Source: Rhynchopus euleeides
Taxonomy: Eukaryota > Euglenozoa > Diplonemea > Diplonemida > Diplonemidae
Length of the DNA stretch: 64,000 bases
Assembly: GCA_963210315.1 (NCBI GenBank)
Contig: OY723313.1
Span: forward strand, 310,001 to 374,000
Direction: 5' to 3'
Shown: positions 20,240 to 30,837 of the stretch, piece after piece
Layout: every line of letters starts with the position of its first letter
Numbering within the stretch: the first letter of the stretch is position 1
The notes under the pieces: generated by a model
What the model was told of the DNA's origin: nothing
Seen by the model: only the letters and a program-made list of their open reading frames with translations
Databases searched by the model: none
Made by a program: the position numbers and the translations under genes

Positions 20240-20781
20240 TGTCACGTCGTGTTGGGGAATCCTTCGGGAGTGCGATACTGAAGGGGAGGTGCTACTGCCC
20301 GTGCAGGGCGACACCGCCTTAAAACTTTATAACCACACACAAACCCTCTATTCCCCCAGGCCTGATGAGCAATCCCCCCTGCCTCATGTTGTGACTTCCT
20401 TTCTACCTTGCACAAAACATCCCATTTGCCCCTTTACTTCCTTCGAAAGTGTTGTGACTACCCCCCCTTCCCCACCCCTCGGGAGTGCCACTCCTCTGGT
20501 GGTTAAAAGTGACCCGCCGTTGTGCCTTCGGCATCTGTTGCGTGTGCCGTCGTATGCTTCCTATGCACTAGTTATAGCTATCCGGGGGCGGTCTGCTGTC
20601 GCACCAGTGGGCTGCCCCACCTCTGCACCCTCGGTTTTTAAGATGTTCACCACAGCGGAGAATGATCCCCTTCTCTGTGGCGATCGAGCCAAGCTGGACG
20701 AGGTTCGCCTTCGGGCGAAGGTCATGTGGGCGGACAAAAGGTGCCTGCTCCTGAGACTCATCAGCAACCTGTTTCTTCCTT

Positions 20782-21138
20782 CAAGCCCTCAAGACTCTTG
20801 GAGCGGCCTGACTATTTAGTGTCTTTGTCGCAGCAAGGGGGCGATATATACCGCTTTTTTATTGATTTCACGTGTCAGTGTTTGACTTTTTCGCAACTTC
20901 ATTTCTTCCTTTTCTCCCTCTCCAACCCCACCCGTGACACCACCAGGGTTTAGCTAGCCCTGGTCCGATTATCCCCGGTTCTTCGCTGAAGAGACGCGGC
21001 CGGGGGGAGGGGTACGAAGAGTACGCGTCGAAACCGGTGTCACGTCGTGTTGGGGAATCCTTCGGGAGTGCGATACTGAAGGGGAGGTGCTACTGCCCGT
21101 GCAGGGCGACACCGCCTTAAAACTTTATAACCACACAC
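20782..21138 (+). repeat. Right 357-bp direct repeat (LTR-like)
   Basis: Nearly identical to 19983-20340, offset by about 799 bp. It passes into (AC)n at 21133-21146. Confidence 0.85.
20975..21037 (+). ncRNA. Hammerhead-ribozyme-like core, right copy
   Basis: The sequence of the left copy (20177-20239) is repeated 798 bases downstream: CTGAAGA at 20986-20992, GAAA at 21030-21033. Cleavage at both would release a ~798-nt RNA, in the size range known for plant retrozyme circles. Confidence 0.45.
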
Positions 21139-21773
21139 ACACACACGTAAATCCTTGTGTCGTGGTGTGGAGCACACCGAGCAGCTGCACACCTACTGGT
21201 CTCCGGTCACGTACGCCAACCTTCTTGCTTGGTGTAGCTTGCACCGATCACTGATGCTGCCTCACCCAGGTATATAGTGTAGATGGTGTCGAACCTGGCT
21301 TCCTTGGTACGTTATCCCTCCCCCAGGGGAGTGTGGGGCGCGCATCCTGTGCGTGCATTCCGTTCGACAGCAGTGACATGAAAGGGGGTTCCGGCAGCAG
21401 ATGAGGGGGGTGCCTGCTGGAATATACACACCACACCGGCTGGTTCCTCTGAACGTGTGTTGACCCCCCTTCCCACCCTGTCTCCAAGGTATACCCGGTA
21501 TACTTCGAACCGGCCCAAAATACTCGCTCCCGGCGAACGGGCTTTCCTTCACGGAGGCTTGCAAGCGGCACTGCCTGGAGGTTGCAGTGTTTTAGATGCA
21601 CAGAGTCCGCTAGTGTCCTGTTCAGGCAGACAACACGCGGGAGTTTGCTGCGCACACACACCCGCACTGTGATACTGATGCGTTGTCTGCTGCCATACAG
21701 ACAATGTTGACGCCAAGAGGGGGGGGCAGGGTCTGCGAGCACCGTTCACACACAAAACGTTCGCAGATTCGAC
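21139..21773. other. Intergenic stretch, no gene seen
   Basis: Mixed sequence after the (AC)n tract. Overlapping frames occur on both strands with no motif. Confidence 0.4.
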
Positions 21774-22005
21774 GTGAAAATCGTGCCCCTTTCGCCTTGG
21801 AAGACACCTGTCCAGCAACTGGATGAAACGGATCCGAACTACTTTTTGTTGAGCGCACACTTGTGCCCCAAGGCTGTGTTGAGGCCCTGTGAAATGCCGT
21901 GGAGGTGCGAAATCCTACAGGCTTCAGCCGCACGATTTTCCCGTTCGTTACTCCGCGACTTTCCGACAACGCTTCGCCGCTCGCAACTTGTAAAAAAATG
22001 ATTTA
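21774..22005 (+). repeat. SINE-like repeat, full-length copy
   Basis: About 225 bp from AAAATCGTGCCCCTTTCGCC to an A-run (TGTAAAAAAATG). It shares GTTGAGCGCACAC, GGCATTCAGG-type and CGTTACT...CGCGAC blocks with 52370 and 53876. A 3-prime A-run at the same place in two copies suggests retrotransposition; no convincing A/B-box promoter is seen. Confidence 0.6.
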
Positions 22006-22218
22006 GTTTTTTTTTGCACCGCTGTTCAACAAAGTAAAGGCATGGGGGGTGGGATGGATGGGGAGGAGTGCGTGCGCACAGCTGCGATTACTTGCCGCTG
22101 AAACACCCTCACTACAGCACTCCTACGGCTGCTACCAACATCGCGATCGGTTGGCAGAGTTTCAGAGGAGTGCATCGTGGTCGCAGAGATCCGACAATAA
22201 AAAAGGGGGGGGGGGGAC

Positions 22219-22743
22219 CAGTGATCTCGCTGGGCTCGTGCCCAAAACTTTAATAGGTAGGGCAGCTGCCCTACCTATTCCTGGTAAAGGGGGCAAAAAA
22301 AATTCGCGCGCTTCGCGCGCGAACGTGAGCGCTCGGCTAGTGGATCATCTGTGTTTCTCGTACCACAGGCGCTCGGCTGGTGGACCATCCGTGTCTATCG
22401 TACCACAGGCGGTTCATGACATCCAGGAGCCAGCAGACCGCCCTCAGGGGGTCTGGGGGGCGGAGCCCCCCAGCCGCCGGAGGCCACGGTAGTGAACATA
22501 TGTTCTCAGGCTGACATATCGTCCATGACATGTTAAGCACAGACCAAATTCGGTGGGTCATTGGGTCGATAGTCCGGAGTAGCCTTGCTACCTGGGCCCC
22601 AGTGGGCCCAGGGGGGCGGGGGCAGATCAGAAATAATATCCTTGGTAGGGCAGGCTGGTCAGGCCTGCCCTACCAAGGTTTCGGGCAGAAATTAAATAGG
22701 TAGGGCAGCTGCCCTACCTGCCTGACCAGGCGCGAGATCGCTG
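22219..22743. mobile_element. Non-autonomous hAT-like element, TSD GGGGGGAC
   Basis: The ends are CAGTGATCTCGC and, inverted, CAGCGATCTCGC. GGGGGGAC flanks it at 22211-22218 and 22744-22751. The 525-bp body contains a perfect 28-bp palindrome (22252-22279), a related imperfect one near 22693-22720, a GC hairpin with a TTC loop (22304-22322), a duplicated ~48-bp segment with CGCTCGGCT (22330-22412), one module (22446-22504), a CCTGGGCCC/GGGCCCAGG stem (22593-22614), and a 16-bp stem (22640-22678). Confidence 0.87.
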
Positions 22744-22751
22744 GGGGGGAC

Positions 22752-23425
22752 ATTGCTTGCACGCCCAACCCTCGGATCAAAAAATACACAACCCGCTTCA
22801 ACGACATAGAATCGTCAGTGCTGGGGGAGAGAATCGTCTGAATCACAGACCCGGGATCACTCGCCCGGCAGGTGATGCCTTGCGAGGGTGGACGGGGGGG
22901 GGGTGCTATAGGAGATGCAGGATTTTGAAGAGAGTAATTAGACAGCTGCCTTGGAGAGAAGGCCTCGACAGGACGAGGAGGATGAAGAGGTCAACGGGTC
23001 CAGGGGAAAAGGGGGGGGGGGGAAGGGAGGGGTATGCCTGTTTGAAGTGTGGGATGTGCAGGGAAGAATCAGCACCCCCTGGGGACCCTCGCTGTCAGGT
23101 GTGACTGAGTGAGAAGAAGTGAGCCATGGCCCACTTCCCCTCACTTACTGACGAGCTGTGACTGGTAGCGAGGACCCCCTCGCTCCATAAAAGCTGCGCG
23201 GTGTCGAGATCGTGTGGAGCGTATGCCGGTTCTGACGAAGGCAGAGCTCAACGGAGGTTCAATGACCTGCAGAAAGCTTGCCCTCAGCAATAAAGAAAAG
23301 GCACGACTTGGCGCCGGAAGAGAGAAAAGGGGGCACTCTGTGAGGCCTTCGAAACTGGTGCGTTTATTTTGGCGCGTTTTTTCCGCGTTTCCTCCAAAAT
23401 GTAAGAGCAAAAAAAAACCATCGAG
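22752..23425. other. Gene-free spacer between two hAT-like elements
   Basis: G-rich runs near 22890 and 23010 and otherwise mixed sequence. No supported gene. Confidence 0.4.
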
Positions 23426-23433
23426 CGTATATC

Positions 23434-24115
23434 CAGGGTTTTCGCTAGCACCGGGGGGGTCAGGCGGTAAAAATATCGGTGCGGTGCTCTTCGAACCGAA
23501 AATCAGAGGGGGAAAAAAAAACTTTCCGCGGTGGTGCTTTGCACCGAAAAATCCCCACCCCATCGGGAGCGCACCACGCGAACACACGTTCCGCTCTTTG
23601 CTGTAGTGTAGGTGTACTGATGGTTCACCGCAGCGCGGTGTACCATCGGTGTACCTACACGAGTGTACGGGCACTGGGTGCCACTGACCCCCGATTCGAA
23701 TGGTTTCGGGGTCGTTTTGTCCAACGACGCCCCTTTCTCGACATGTTGCCGTCGCATCCACGCAAGGTGGTGGCGATCTCGTAGACAGGCACACGGCACA
23801 GGGGGGTCTGGGGGGCGGAGCCCCCCAGCCGCCGGAGGCCACGGTAGTGAACATCTGTTCATTGCAGTCTCGGGCAGTCGGGATTCCCTCGGGTTTGTGA
23901 TGCTCGTAAGTAGGCTTCGCTGTTTCGCAGCCCGACCAGCAGGAGATCACCGGTCCCTGGGTGACACCAAAAAAAATCGGGGGGAAAAAAAAACAAAAAC
24001 GGTGCTAAGCACCGCTCCCAAGGGCGGTGCTTTGCACATTCCGAAAAACCGAAAAAACCCCAGAAAAAAAACAATTGGTGCAAAGCACCGGTTTTCGGTG
24101 CTAGCGAAACCCCTG
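23434..24115. mobile_element. Non-autonomous hAT-like element, TSD CGTATATC
   Basis: The ends are CAGGGTTTTCGCTAGCACCG and, inverted, CAGGGGTTTCGCTAGCACCG. CGTATATC flanks it at 23426-23433 and 24116-24123. The 682-bp body repeats the GGTGC/GCACC motif of its own terminus as internal hairpins (23530, 24003-24035, 24077-24105). It has a second inverted pair with GGTGTACC near 23600-23660 and one module at 23799-23859. Confidence 0.9.
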
Positions 24116-24123
24116 CGTATATC

Positions 24124-25703
24124 GTCGGAATCGAACTTTGTCGGAAAATATACCCGTCGATAGCGATATATATAGGCAAACACCACCCCCCCCCCCCTCC
24201 CCACCCCTGACCCTCCCCACCCCCACCCCAATCCTGGGCGGAATCAACTCGTGATGGGAACGAATTGGCAACTCCCGGGATGGTGCCGTAACCTCCCCCC
24301 CCCCCTCCTCGTTGGGAAGTGCCACTGTCTGCTGCAGAAAGCTGTCAAGAGGCTCTTGGTGCAAACAGTCGAGAGAGAGATACAGAGAAGAGGGGGGGGG
24401 GGGGGTGGGGGGAGAGAGAAAGATACATTGCCACCGAGAGGACACGCTGTGGCAGACAGCAGCTACGGTATTGAAGGAAGCATAAAATAATCACCCCCCC
24501 CCCCACCCGACACACTACGACGACACGTGCACCCCTCTCCATTTTTTTGGACACCGTTGCAGCACTTAGTGACGCTCTCTTGGGACATGTTATTGGCGTG
24601 TGTGTGGCTGTTTTGTTAGTGTAGTGACAATACACCGTGGTGCACTAACTTGCTTCTGAACATCCTCACTCAGCACGTGCGGTGTGCGGTGGTGGTGCAC
24701 ATATCCCACTTCAGCCCCACAACACCGAGACGCGAATGTTGATGCGGGGCCCCACCTGCCTCCACAGACACACGCAACGGATCTCCACACACAGACCCAC
24801 ACCCCAACCCGCCCCAACGTTTAGACTTGACACCGCCCTGCCAGTTGCGTATGGTTTTTACGATCAACCGGCAGAGAGGCGCTCGGAGTTTTTGGGATTT
24901 TTCGAACTGCGCACCACCCCCCACCCTCACACACCCCCCACTCCGAGCCGCCCCACTCATGGGGCGACGTCCGGCGCGGGGGAATACAACACACGGCTCT
25001 GCTGGCACCACCATCTCATGCGCTGAGGCAGCAGAAGAAGCTGCTAGCATATTGGAACCTGTCTCCACAGGCACGCGTGGCATGAGGCGACAGAAAGGAA
25101 AGGCAAATTCCGGGATAGATATGTCTGACTGATGGCTGTTGAGGGGCGTTGCTGCTGCTGCTACGAGCCACGCCCCAGTCACGGCTCGCCAGCCAGTGAG
25201 GGGGAAAAAACCCGCCCCCACTTTGTCACACCGGGTAGCGAGGCAGGGGGTGGTGCCTTTGGTCTGTAGAGCAATGTTGTCACCTGGCACGGATTGAAAC
25301 AGAGAGAAGGTACCCAAGGCTCCCTTTGGATACCTGCCGACATTTTTTGTTTGTGCGGTTGTCTGTCATGGATTTGCGCTGCCCGCCACCACAAGGCCCG
25401 GGGGCCTTTGCCCCTGCGGCGTCAATTATCTGGCGATCGCACGGATGGCCGGACGGTGACGTGGAACGACCCATCCCCACCACCCACCACCCCCACCCCC
25501 GCAAGCAGGATAGAGCGCATGCTTGCCTGTTGGTTTGCTGGTTTGGCACCCCACCCGGTTCTGCACCACTTCGGTGAGACCTACCCATCCCACCCCCCAC
25601 CCGCGCCCCTACACCCAGCGACTCCCCCCGTACCCTCCCCAGTCTTCGTTCGTTCTTGACACGATCGCCCTTACAGCGCAGCGGGGAGGCGTGCGCACTT
25701 CAC
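24124..25703. other. Gene-poor region downstream of the kinase gene
   Basis: C- and G-homopolymer tracts (24180-24240, 24390-24420, 24490-24510) and mixed DNA. A long minus-strand frame (about 25317-24670) has no motif and poor coding character. The last few hundred bases are probably the 3-prime region of the minus-strand gene ending at 25704. Confidence 0.4.
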
Positions 25704-27488
25704 TCACGACTTTTCACCTTCCTCGCGTTCTTTTTGCTGGTCCATCCTCCGGTATTCGTCGACTATACTCTCGACGAATGTCAGGTTGTGTGTGCGGGTG
25801 TAGATGGTGGTCGGGTTAGTGAAGTCGTGGTTGTCGAACACGATACACCAGTCGGACCTGCGCAGGGTGGGGGGTGGGGATGTGGGGGGTGGTGCAGATG
25901 GCATGATGCCGCGCATGTGTGGGCAACCCCCCACCACCCTGAGCAACGGCAACGGGAAGGGGGGTGGCGTTTGCCCCCCCTCCCCCTCCCTGACCTGCCA
26001 CCCCATGGACAAACACCCCCACCCCCACCCCTCCCTCCGCCCCCTTCTAACACACTACACACCCGACACCACTGGACAACAAGGTGGGGCAGGTGATGGC
26101 TGACAGGACTTCTTCGAGACATACACTGTGGGGTCCATGAAGTACGTAATCGCATGCATCGCTGCCTCCCACTTCTTCCACGTCACGACATTCCACCTCC
26201 CGTTGACGTGGGCACGGTTCACCGCCCGGGCACGCGTCTCATGGTAGGACACCACGAGCCCGATGACATCGACACGGTACCCTCTTGCCCGCACCGCCTC
26301 AACCTCCTTCAGCAGCTTCTCGAAGTTGGACCCTGTGGACGGCAGCATGATATTCTTCCGGTTCTGGATAGCCTGCTCGAGGAAGCGCTTCTTCAGAGAC
26401 CGCGTGTAGGGCAGCAGCACGTTCAACGCCTCCCGGTACCCTGTCGTGGGGTCGCTGTTGAGCACCTCCATCCAGCCGCGGTGCTTCTCGCGGAACTCAT
26501 CCCCGTCGATCTCGACGTAGTCCGCAAGGTTGATCTGCAGCATGTCCTCCGTCTTCACCCTCACCGCACTCTTCCCCGCCGCGGCAGGCCCGATGACAAA
26601 CAACGCACGCGGGTCGACCTGCTCAGGCTGCGACTGCGCCGAGTTGAGATAAATCGCCTCCTCGATCAGCGCCACCTCAGCCGGCGTGAAGTCGCGGTCC
26701 ACCTTCGCCCTGATATCGTCGGGCATCGTGTCCTCCCACACCCTGCCCGGGAGGCACTGCTGCGTCTTGAAGTCCCAATAGATATTGCCGCAGGGGTGAT
26801 CCACACAGGCGTGCAGCCCCTTGATATCCTTCGTCATACTCAGCAGGTCATGGTACGCCCGCACCTGATCCTCGGTGATCAGATCCTCCGGCTTACTCCG
26901 CCGCGACGACTGCCGCTTGTTGGCGAGGGCAAACGATGTGATCTGCTTGACGGCAAACCACTTCCCCCGAGTCGACCCCTGCGAACTGCCCTCCTGGTTG
27001 TACGACCCCTTCCTCGAGAAGGTCAGGCTGTCATTATGCGCATCGCGGAGAGACTCGGTCGGCGGGCTGTTGGGGTGCCCAAACTCCGACGGCTTCGTCG
27101 GGAGAGACGAATCGTGGCTGTAAGTCTGGGCATGCGGATCGCTGTGCTCCGCAGCGCTGGCTCCACCCTGCGCCTGCCGCACGATATCCGCAAAATTCGA
27201 CTTCTTCAAAGACCCGGATTTCGCCCCAAACAGAGCGCTGAGCGCCGCTGCGGTCTCCTCCGATTTCACAGAGCTGTTGGGGGACATCACATGGTGCTCC
27301 TCCTTCTCCTTCTCCTTCTCCACCGAAGACGAAGCCTCCTCTCGGTTGGGGTACAGAGGCGGCGTGGTCACCTGTCCCTCAGAAGGCAGCCTCGGGCAGG
27401 ACCCGCTGGAGCCGACAACATCACCTCCGACGACAAGCTTGACCTCCTCCGGTGTGCTCTGCGCGGTTTTCGGAACCTTAAACTTCAT
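25704..27488 (-). CDS. Zeta-toxin-type P-loop kinase domain protein
   Basis: Two exons, 27488-26125 (donor GTATGT) and 25857-25704 (acceptor CAG), join in phase 2 to give 505 residues. The first ~200 residues are low-complexity, Ser/Glu/Lys rich and probably disordered. A conserved-looking block 'GNIYWDFKTQQCLPGRVWED' precedes the kinase core. Walker A is GPAAAGKS at residues 300-307, followed by YVEIDGDEFREKHRG, the strand and Asp pair characteristic of zeta-toxin/UDP-GlcNAc-kinase-like proteins. The bacterial relatives phosphorylate UDP-GlcNAc; the substrate in eukaryotes is unknown, and no antitoxin partner is seen, so a host kinase role is inferred. The start is the first Met after a GT-repeat leader. 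The in-phase join supports the intron (267 bp). Confidence 0.82.
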
Positions 27489-29284
27489 GGTTCCAAAGCG
27501 GGTGGGGTGTGTGTGTGTGTGGTGTGTGGGGCTGGGGGAGCTCCTCCTCACACCAGCACAAAGAAGAAGAAAAAGGAGGTGCTCGCCCCTCCCCCTCACC
27601 AGAGGCGATCAAGGATATAAAGGGGGAAACCACACAATCCCCGGTCCCTCCCTAAGAGGTCCTCTCAAAGACTCTCTTTGTTCTCCTCCGGCCCGCTTTT
27701 ACAAAAGCGTGAGAGGGGGTGGGGGTGGTGGGGGCAGCGCGGCCCGCAACGGGGCAGAATGTGTGTCGTGTATGTGCCGTGTGGTCCTGCGGTATGGGTG
27801 TGGTGTGTTGTGCGGGCAAAATTAAAGGTGGGGGCTGCATCGCATGATGCAGCCCCAACTACATTTGTATGGCAGCTCAGCTCTACGGTAGAAACGGGGG
27901 TGTGTGAGGGGGGAAGAGGGGCAGTGCCGATACTCTGACTTCGAGCAGCCTGCAGGGCCCAGTGGGAACATCGGTGTCCCTCGCGACAACACGTGGGAGA
28001 GTTCGCTCAGTGACGGGCACCTCCGTGGTCTGTCGGCTGTCCCCGCTGGCTGGCTTCGGGGTTCTTACCAGGCGTGAAACAGCTTGCCAAGTTGTGCCGG
28101 GGTGGGTGGGATAGAACCCGCCCGGCAGTCAAGCAGGCCGGGGCAACGCACAGTTTTTTTGGGTGCATGCGACAATATTTTTTTCCAAATAAATAAGACC
28201 AAGCCCCCCGGCAGCAACCAGCACACCACCCTGCTTTGGACAGCCGCTCTCTATCCTGAAGGCAAATCATTGCCTCCCCTAACACACCACCGCGCTATCA
28301 CCCGAGGTCGGGGACGAGCTGAAGAAAATGTACTAACCAATACATACACGCACGTGAATCGTTTTCATGGCAGTGCGAATCACACACCGAGAGGCGCCCG
28401 AAGCGCCCTGCTCTCTTGGTGATATCCCCGTGGGCACACCTAGCCATGATATTGTGTAGGTTGTACTGATGAGATGCCACCTCCACTACCCCGTAATGCA
28501 CACTGCATTGAGCTCAATCGTTGCGCACACATACGCACACACACGCACACACACAGCCGTGAGAGCAGAAGGGATAGCTGTGCACCCACCCCCTCCTATT
28601 TCCACCCACCTCACCACACCACACGAACACACACCCTCCCTGCGGGTGTCACGAGTGATGCTTATCATGAAAAAAAAAAACGTGACGGGCAACATCCAAA
28701 ACGCTCCCCAACAGGGACCCGCACAGGCCACCACCGCCCTCTCCCCCAACCAAACAATAACCCGACAACGGGTCGGGCCATTCTTCCCAGGAGGCAACAA
28801 CGAAAAACAATGGAAGTGCAAAGTGCGCAAAGTGCATGGCAAAGCTGTCCCCCCACTCCCCCCCCCCCCTGGAGGGATCCCTAGACCCTACACCCCACCC
28901 CACCCCCCTCAGGGAACATCGCTGGCAAATTCATGATGGCATAGAAGGGCAGGGAGAAGAGAGAGAGGGACAAGGGAGAGCCGCACACACAACAGGCAGA
29001 GGGGGTGGGGTGTGGGGTGCAGCCGGGGCCAGATTGAGGGGCTCGATTTTACTGTTTTTTGAACGAGTCCTTTTGTGGGGCATGTCCTCCCCTCTCCCCC
29101 GCCCCCCCTCCCAGGTGTGTCCCTGTGAGAAAATCGTGGGAGAAAGCAGGGTGGGGCAGGGGGGAGGAAGAGAGAGAGAGAGAGAGACACGCACGAGGGA
29201 GGGGAAAGGTGTGGCCATGGATATACGATTCCCTCCTCTCCCCACCCCCCACCCCCACCCACCCCCCCAACACCGCGGTGGAAT
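27489..29284. other. Intergenic region with simple repeats
   Basis: A (GT)n-rich leader adjoins 27489, (AC)n lies near 28533-28555, and C- and G-tracts and a GAGAGA tract lie at 28800-29190. Frames on both strands are short and lack motifs. No gene is supported. Confidence 0.45.
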
Positions 29285-30400
29285 TCAGACCAGGAGGTAC
29301 ACCAACCCTGACCCGACGAGGAGCTTGAGGGTGCTGGCGGAGATTCCGCAGAAAAACCCGGAGAGACCCTCCCTGCGGTAGGTGACTGCCGCACAGTGGA
29401 ACACATTCCGGAAGGGCCGAGGCACGCCCTCCACCAGGGCTTGCTGCGCCAGCATCAATCGGTACACCGTATCCACCGGATGCATCAGCACATGCGCCAC
29501 CACCACTGAAAGGAGCAGCGGCGCCAGCACGCCCATCCGTGCCACGCTGTCATTCTCCACTTCGACCCAACCCGCCTGCTCCGGCACGGCACGCCGCTGC
29601 ACCGCCTCAAACACCTTCGCCGCGAGCGAGCTCAGGAGAGGCCCCTCTGCTGCCTCCACCCGCCCTGCCGCTGCCTCCGGAGCAGCAGCGCTGCTGCTAT
29701 CCCCGAAGAGGGGAAGGGCAAGTAGCCACTCTGCGAGGCAGACGCGGATAAGGGAGTGCACCGTGTTGAGCACTGCAGACAGCGCCATCACTTCGGGGTC
29801 CCAGAAGAAGAGCTTCCCCGGGTGTGCGAAGCAGCTGCCGGGGAATTCGGCAGCCCGGTAGGTGTGCCGCCCGTCGAAGGGGTAGCAGGCAAGCCCGGTG
29901 GCGATGCAGCACTCCGCCGCGCGGGAGGTTAGGGAGGACACCTCGAAGAGGCGCTTCAGCGCCTCGCCCACAAAGGCCTTCCCGATGCCTGTCAGCGTGC
30001 CGGCCCATATCCCCCAGAGGCCCCGCTCGCGCAGGATGGTTTGGAACCTCGGCCACACCGGGGGTGGCGGCTGCATCACCTCCAGGCTTTCCGGCCCCCA
30101 CTGCAGCGGAGGCGCGTCGTCACCCGCGGCAGGGCAGCCCTTGGGTGTTGCGGGGGTTGGCGTGGAGGCGCGGGGGCTGCTGCGGAGGATGGCGACGATC
30201 CCACGTGTCTGCTGCAGGATTTTTATCCGCTCCAGAGGCCCGACAGCGAGCTGGACGATTGCGGTCATCGCAAAGAGGTAGAGGCGCGGGTCGCCCGTCT
30301 CCTCAGGAACCGCGTCGAGATGTGCCCCGCCATCTGCAGAAACAGGGGTGTCGCCTGCTGTGTTTTCAGCGCACCGCTGGAAGACACCTGCGAACTGCAT
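29285..30400 (-). CDS. Divergent mitochondrial carrier family protein
   Basis: A single exon encodes 371 residues, longer than the usual ~300. Repeat 1 has PLERIKILQQ, a signature like PxD/ExxK/R with the downstream Gln. Repeat 2 has YPFDGRHTYRAAE. Repeat 3 has HPVDTVYRLMLAQQ. These fall at the expected ends of odd-numbered transmembrane helices, giving the three-fold repeat of SLC25 carriers in the inner mitochondrial membrane. Insertions of Pro/Ala-rich sequence separate the repeats. The substrate cannot be assigned; adenine-nucleotide-like carriers are nearest by the first signature. The C-terminus (KLLVGSGLVYLLV) is short. Confidence 0.75.
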   Translation of the reverse strand: MQFAGVFQRCAENTAGDTPVSADGGAHLDAVPEETGDPRLYLFAMTAIVQLAVGPLERIKILQQTRGIVAILRSSPRASTPTPATPKGCPAAGDDAPPLQWGPESLEVMQPPPPVWPRFQTILRERGLWGIWAGTLTGIGKAFVGEALKRLFEVSSLTSRAAECCIATGLACYPFDGRHTYRAAEFPGSCFAHPGKLFFWDPEVMALSAVLNTVHSLIRVCLAEWLLALPLFGDSSSAAAPEAAAGRVEAAEGPLLSSLAAKVFEAVQRRAVPEQAGWVEVENDSVARMGVLAPLLLSVVVAHVLMHPVDTVYRLMLAQQALVEGVPRPFRNVFHCAAVTYRREGLSGFFCGISASTLKLLVGSGLVYLLV

Positions 30401-30829
30401 CCCTCACGCCGTAGGCTGCAGAGGGGAGAAGAAGAGGTGGAGGGGAAAGCGTGTTCCGCTATGCAGAACGCCGGGGCAGCATGTGTGTGTGTGTGGGAGG
30501 GATGGGGGGGTGTGTGGGGGTGCAACAAACCCCCCACAACCGTGCCCCCCCGATGCGCGCACCCCCTGCGTGGTGTGGTGTGGTGCATGGGACACTGCGA
30601 GAAAAAGCTGAAAAGGGGCGAAAAGAAGAGTAGTGGGGGGTGGGGGAGGTGTGGCGAGGCCCTGTGTGTTGAGAGTTGTCGTACATAGGCGGGGGGGGTG
30701 GGGTGGTGTGGGGTGGAGGAGGTAGGGAGGCAGCTGCCAGGCTTGTTTGGCGGCCCTGCTGGGGGAGGGCCGCACCGCATCGCGACCGAAACAGTACTTT
30801 TTAGCTGTTGTTTTTTTTTTGTTTCTTTT
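30401..30829. other. Promoter-side spacer of the carrier gene
   Basis: G-rich and GT-rich simple sequence (30480-30720), then a T-run at 30810-30830 where the hAT-like element begins. No gene is seen. Confidence 0.4.
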
Positions 30830-30837
30830 GTTTTGCC

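Larger units (their letters stand above)
19983..20340 (+). repeat. Left 358-bp direct repeat (LTR-like)
   Basis: It starts CAAGCCCTCAAGACTCTTG and ends near TTTATAACCACACAC. It contains GATATATA at about 20042, a stem ACCAGGG/CCCTGGT (20143-20165), the hammerhead-like core (20177-20239), and a GGTG...CACC stem near 20288-20315. Confidence 0.85.
19983..21138 (+). mobile_element. Small LTR-like element, retrozyme-like
   Basis: Two nearly identical direct repeats (19983-20340 and 20782-21138) flank 441 bp. Only a few differences are seen (for example CTTGAAG versus CTTGGAG), so the pair is recent. Outside the element are (AC)n tracts on both sides, so a target duplication cannot be told from the microsatellite. 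Each repeat has a TATA-like GATATATA (20042, 20843), then a structured region with a hammerhead-like core. The interior has one frame ending in the second repeat (VFKMFTTAENDPLLCGD region) of unknown meaning. No primer-binding site or reverse transcriptase is recognised. Retrozymes (plant non-autonomous LTR elements with hammerheads) are the closest known architecture. Confidence 0.65.

Noticed and set aside
20361..20370. CTGATGAG inside the LTR-like element as a second hammerhead
   Set aside because: The nearest downstream GAAA (about 20447) is not preceded by a complement of the bases after CTGATGA.
24670..25317. 215-codon minus-strand frame downstream of the kinase gene
   Set aside because: No motif, low-complexity patches, and overlap with other open frames; not enough to call a gene.
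26154..27620. 488-codon plus-strand open frame
   Set aside because: It lies exactly antisense to the zeta-type kinase, is Arg/Leu/His-rich, and has no motif; GC-rich third positions of the minus gene leave the opposite frame open.
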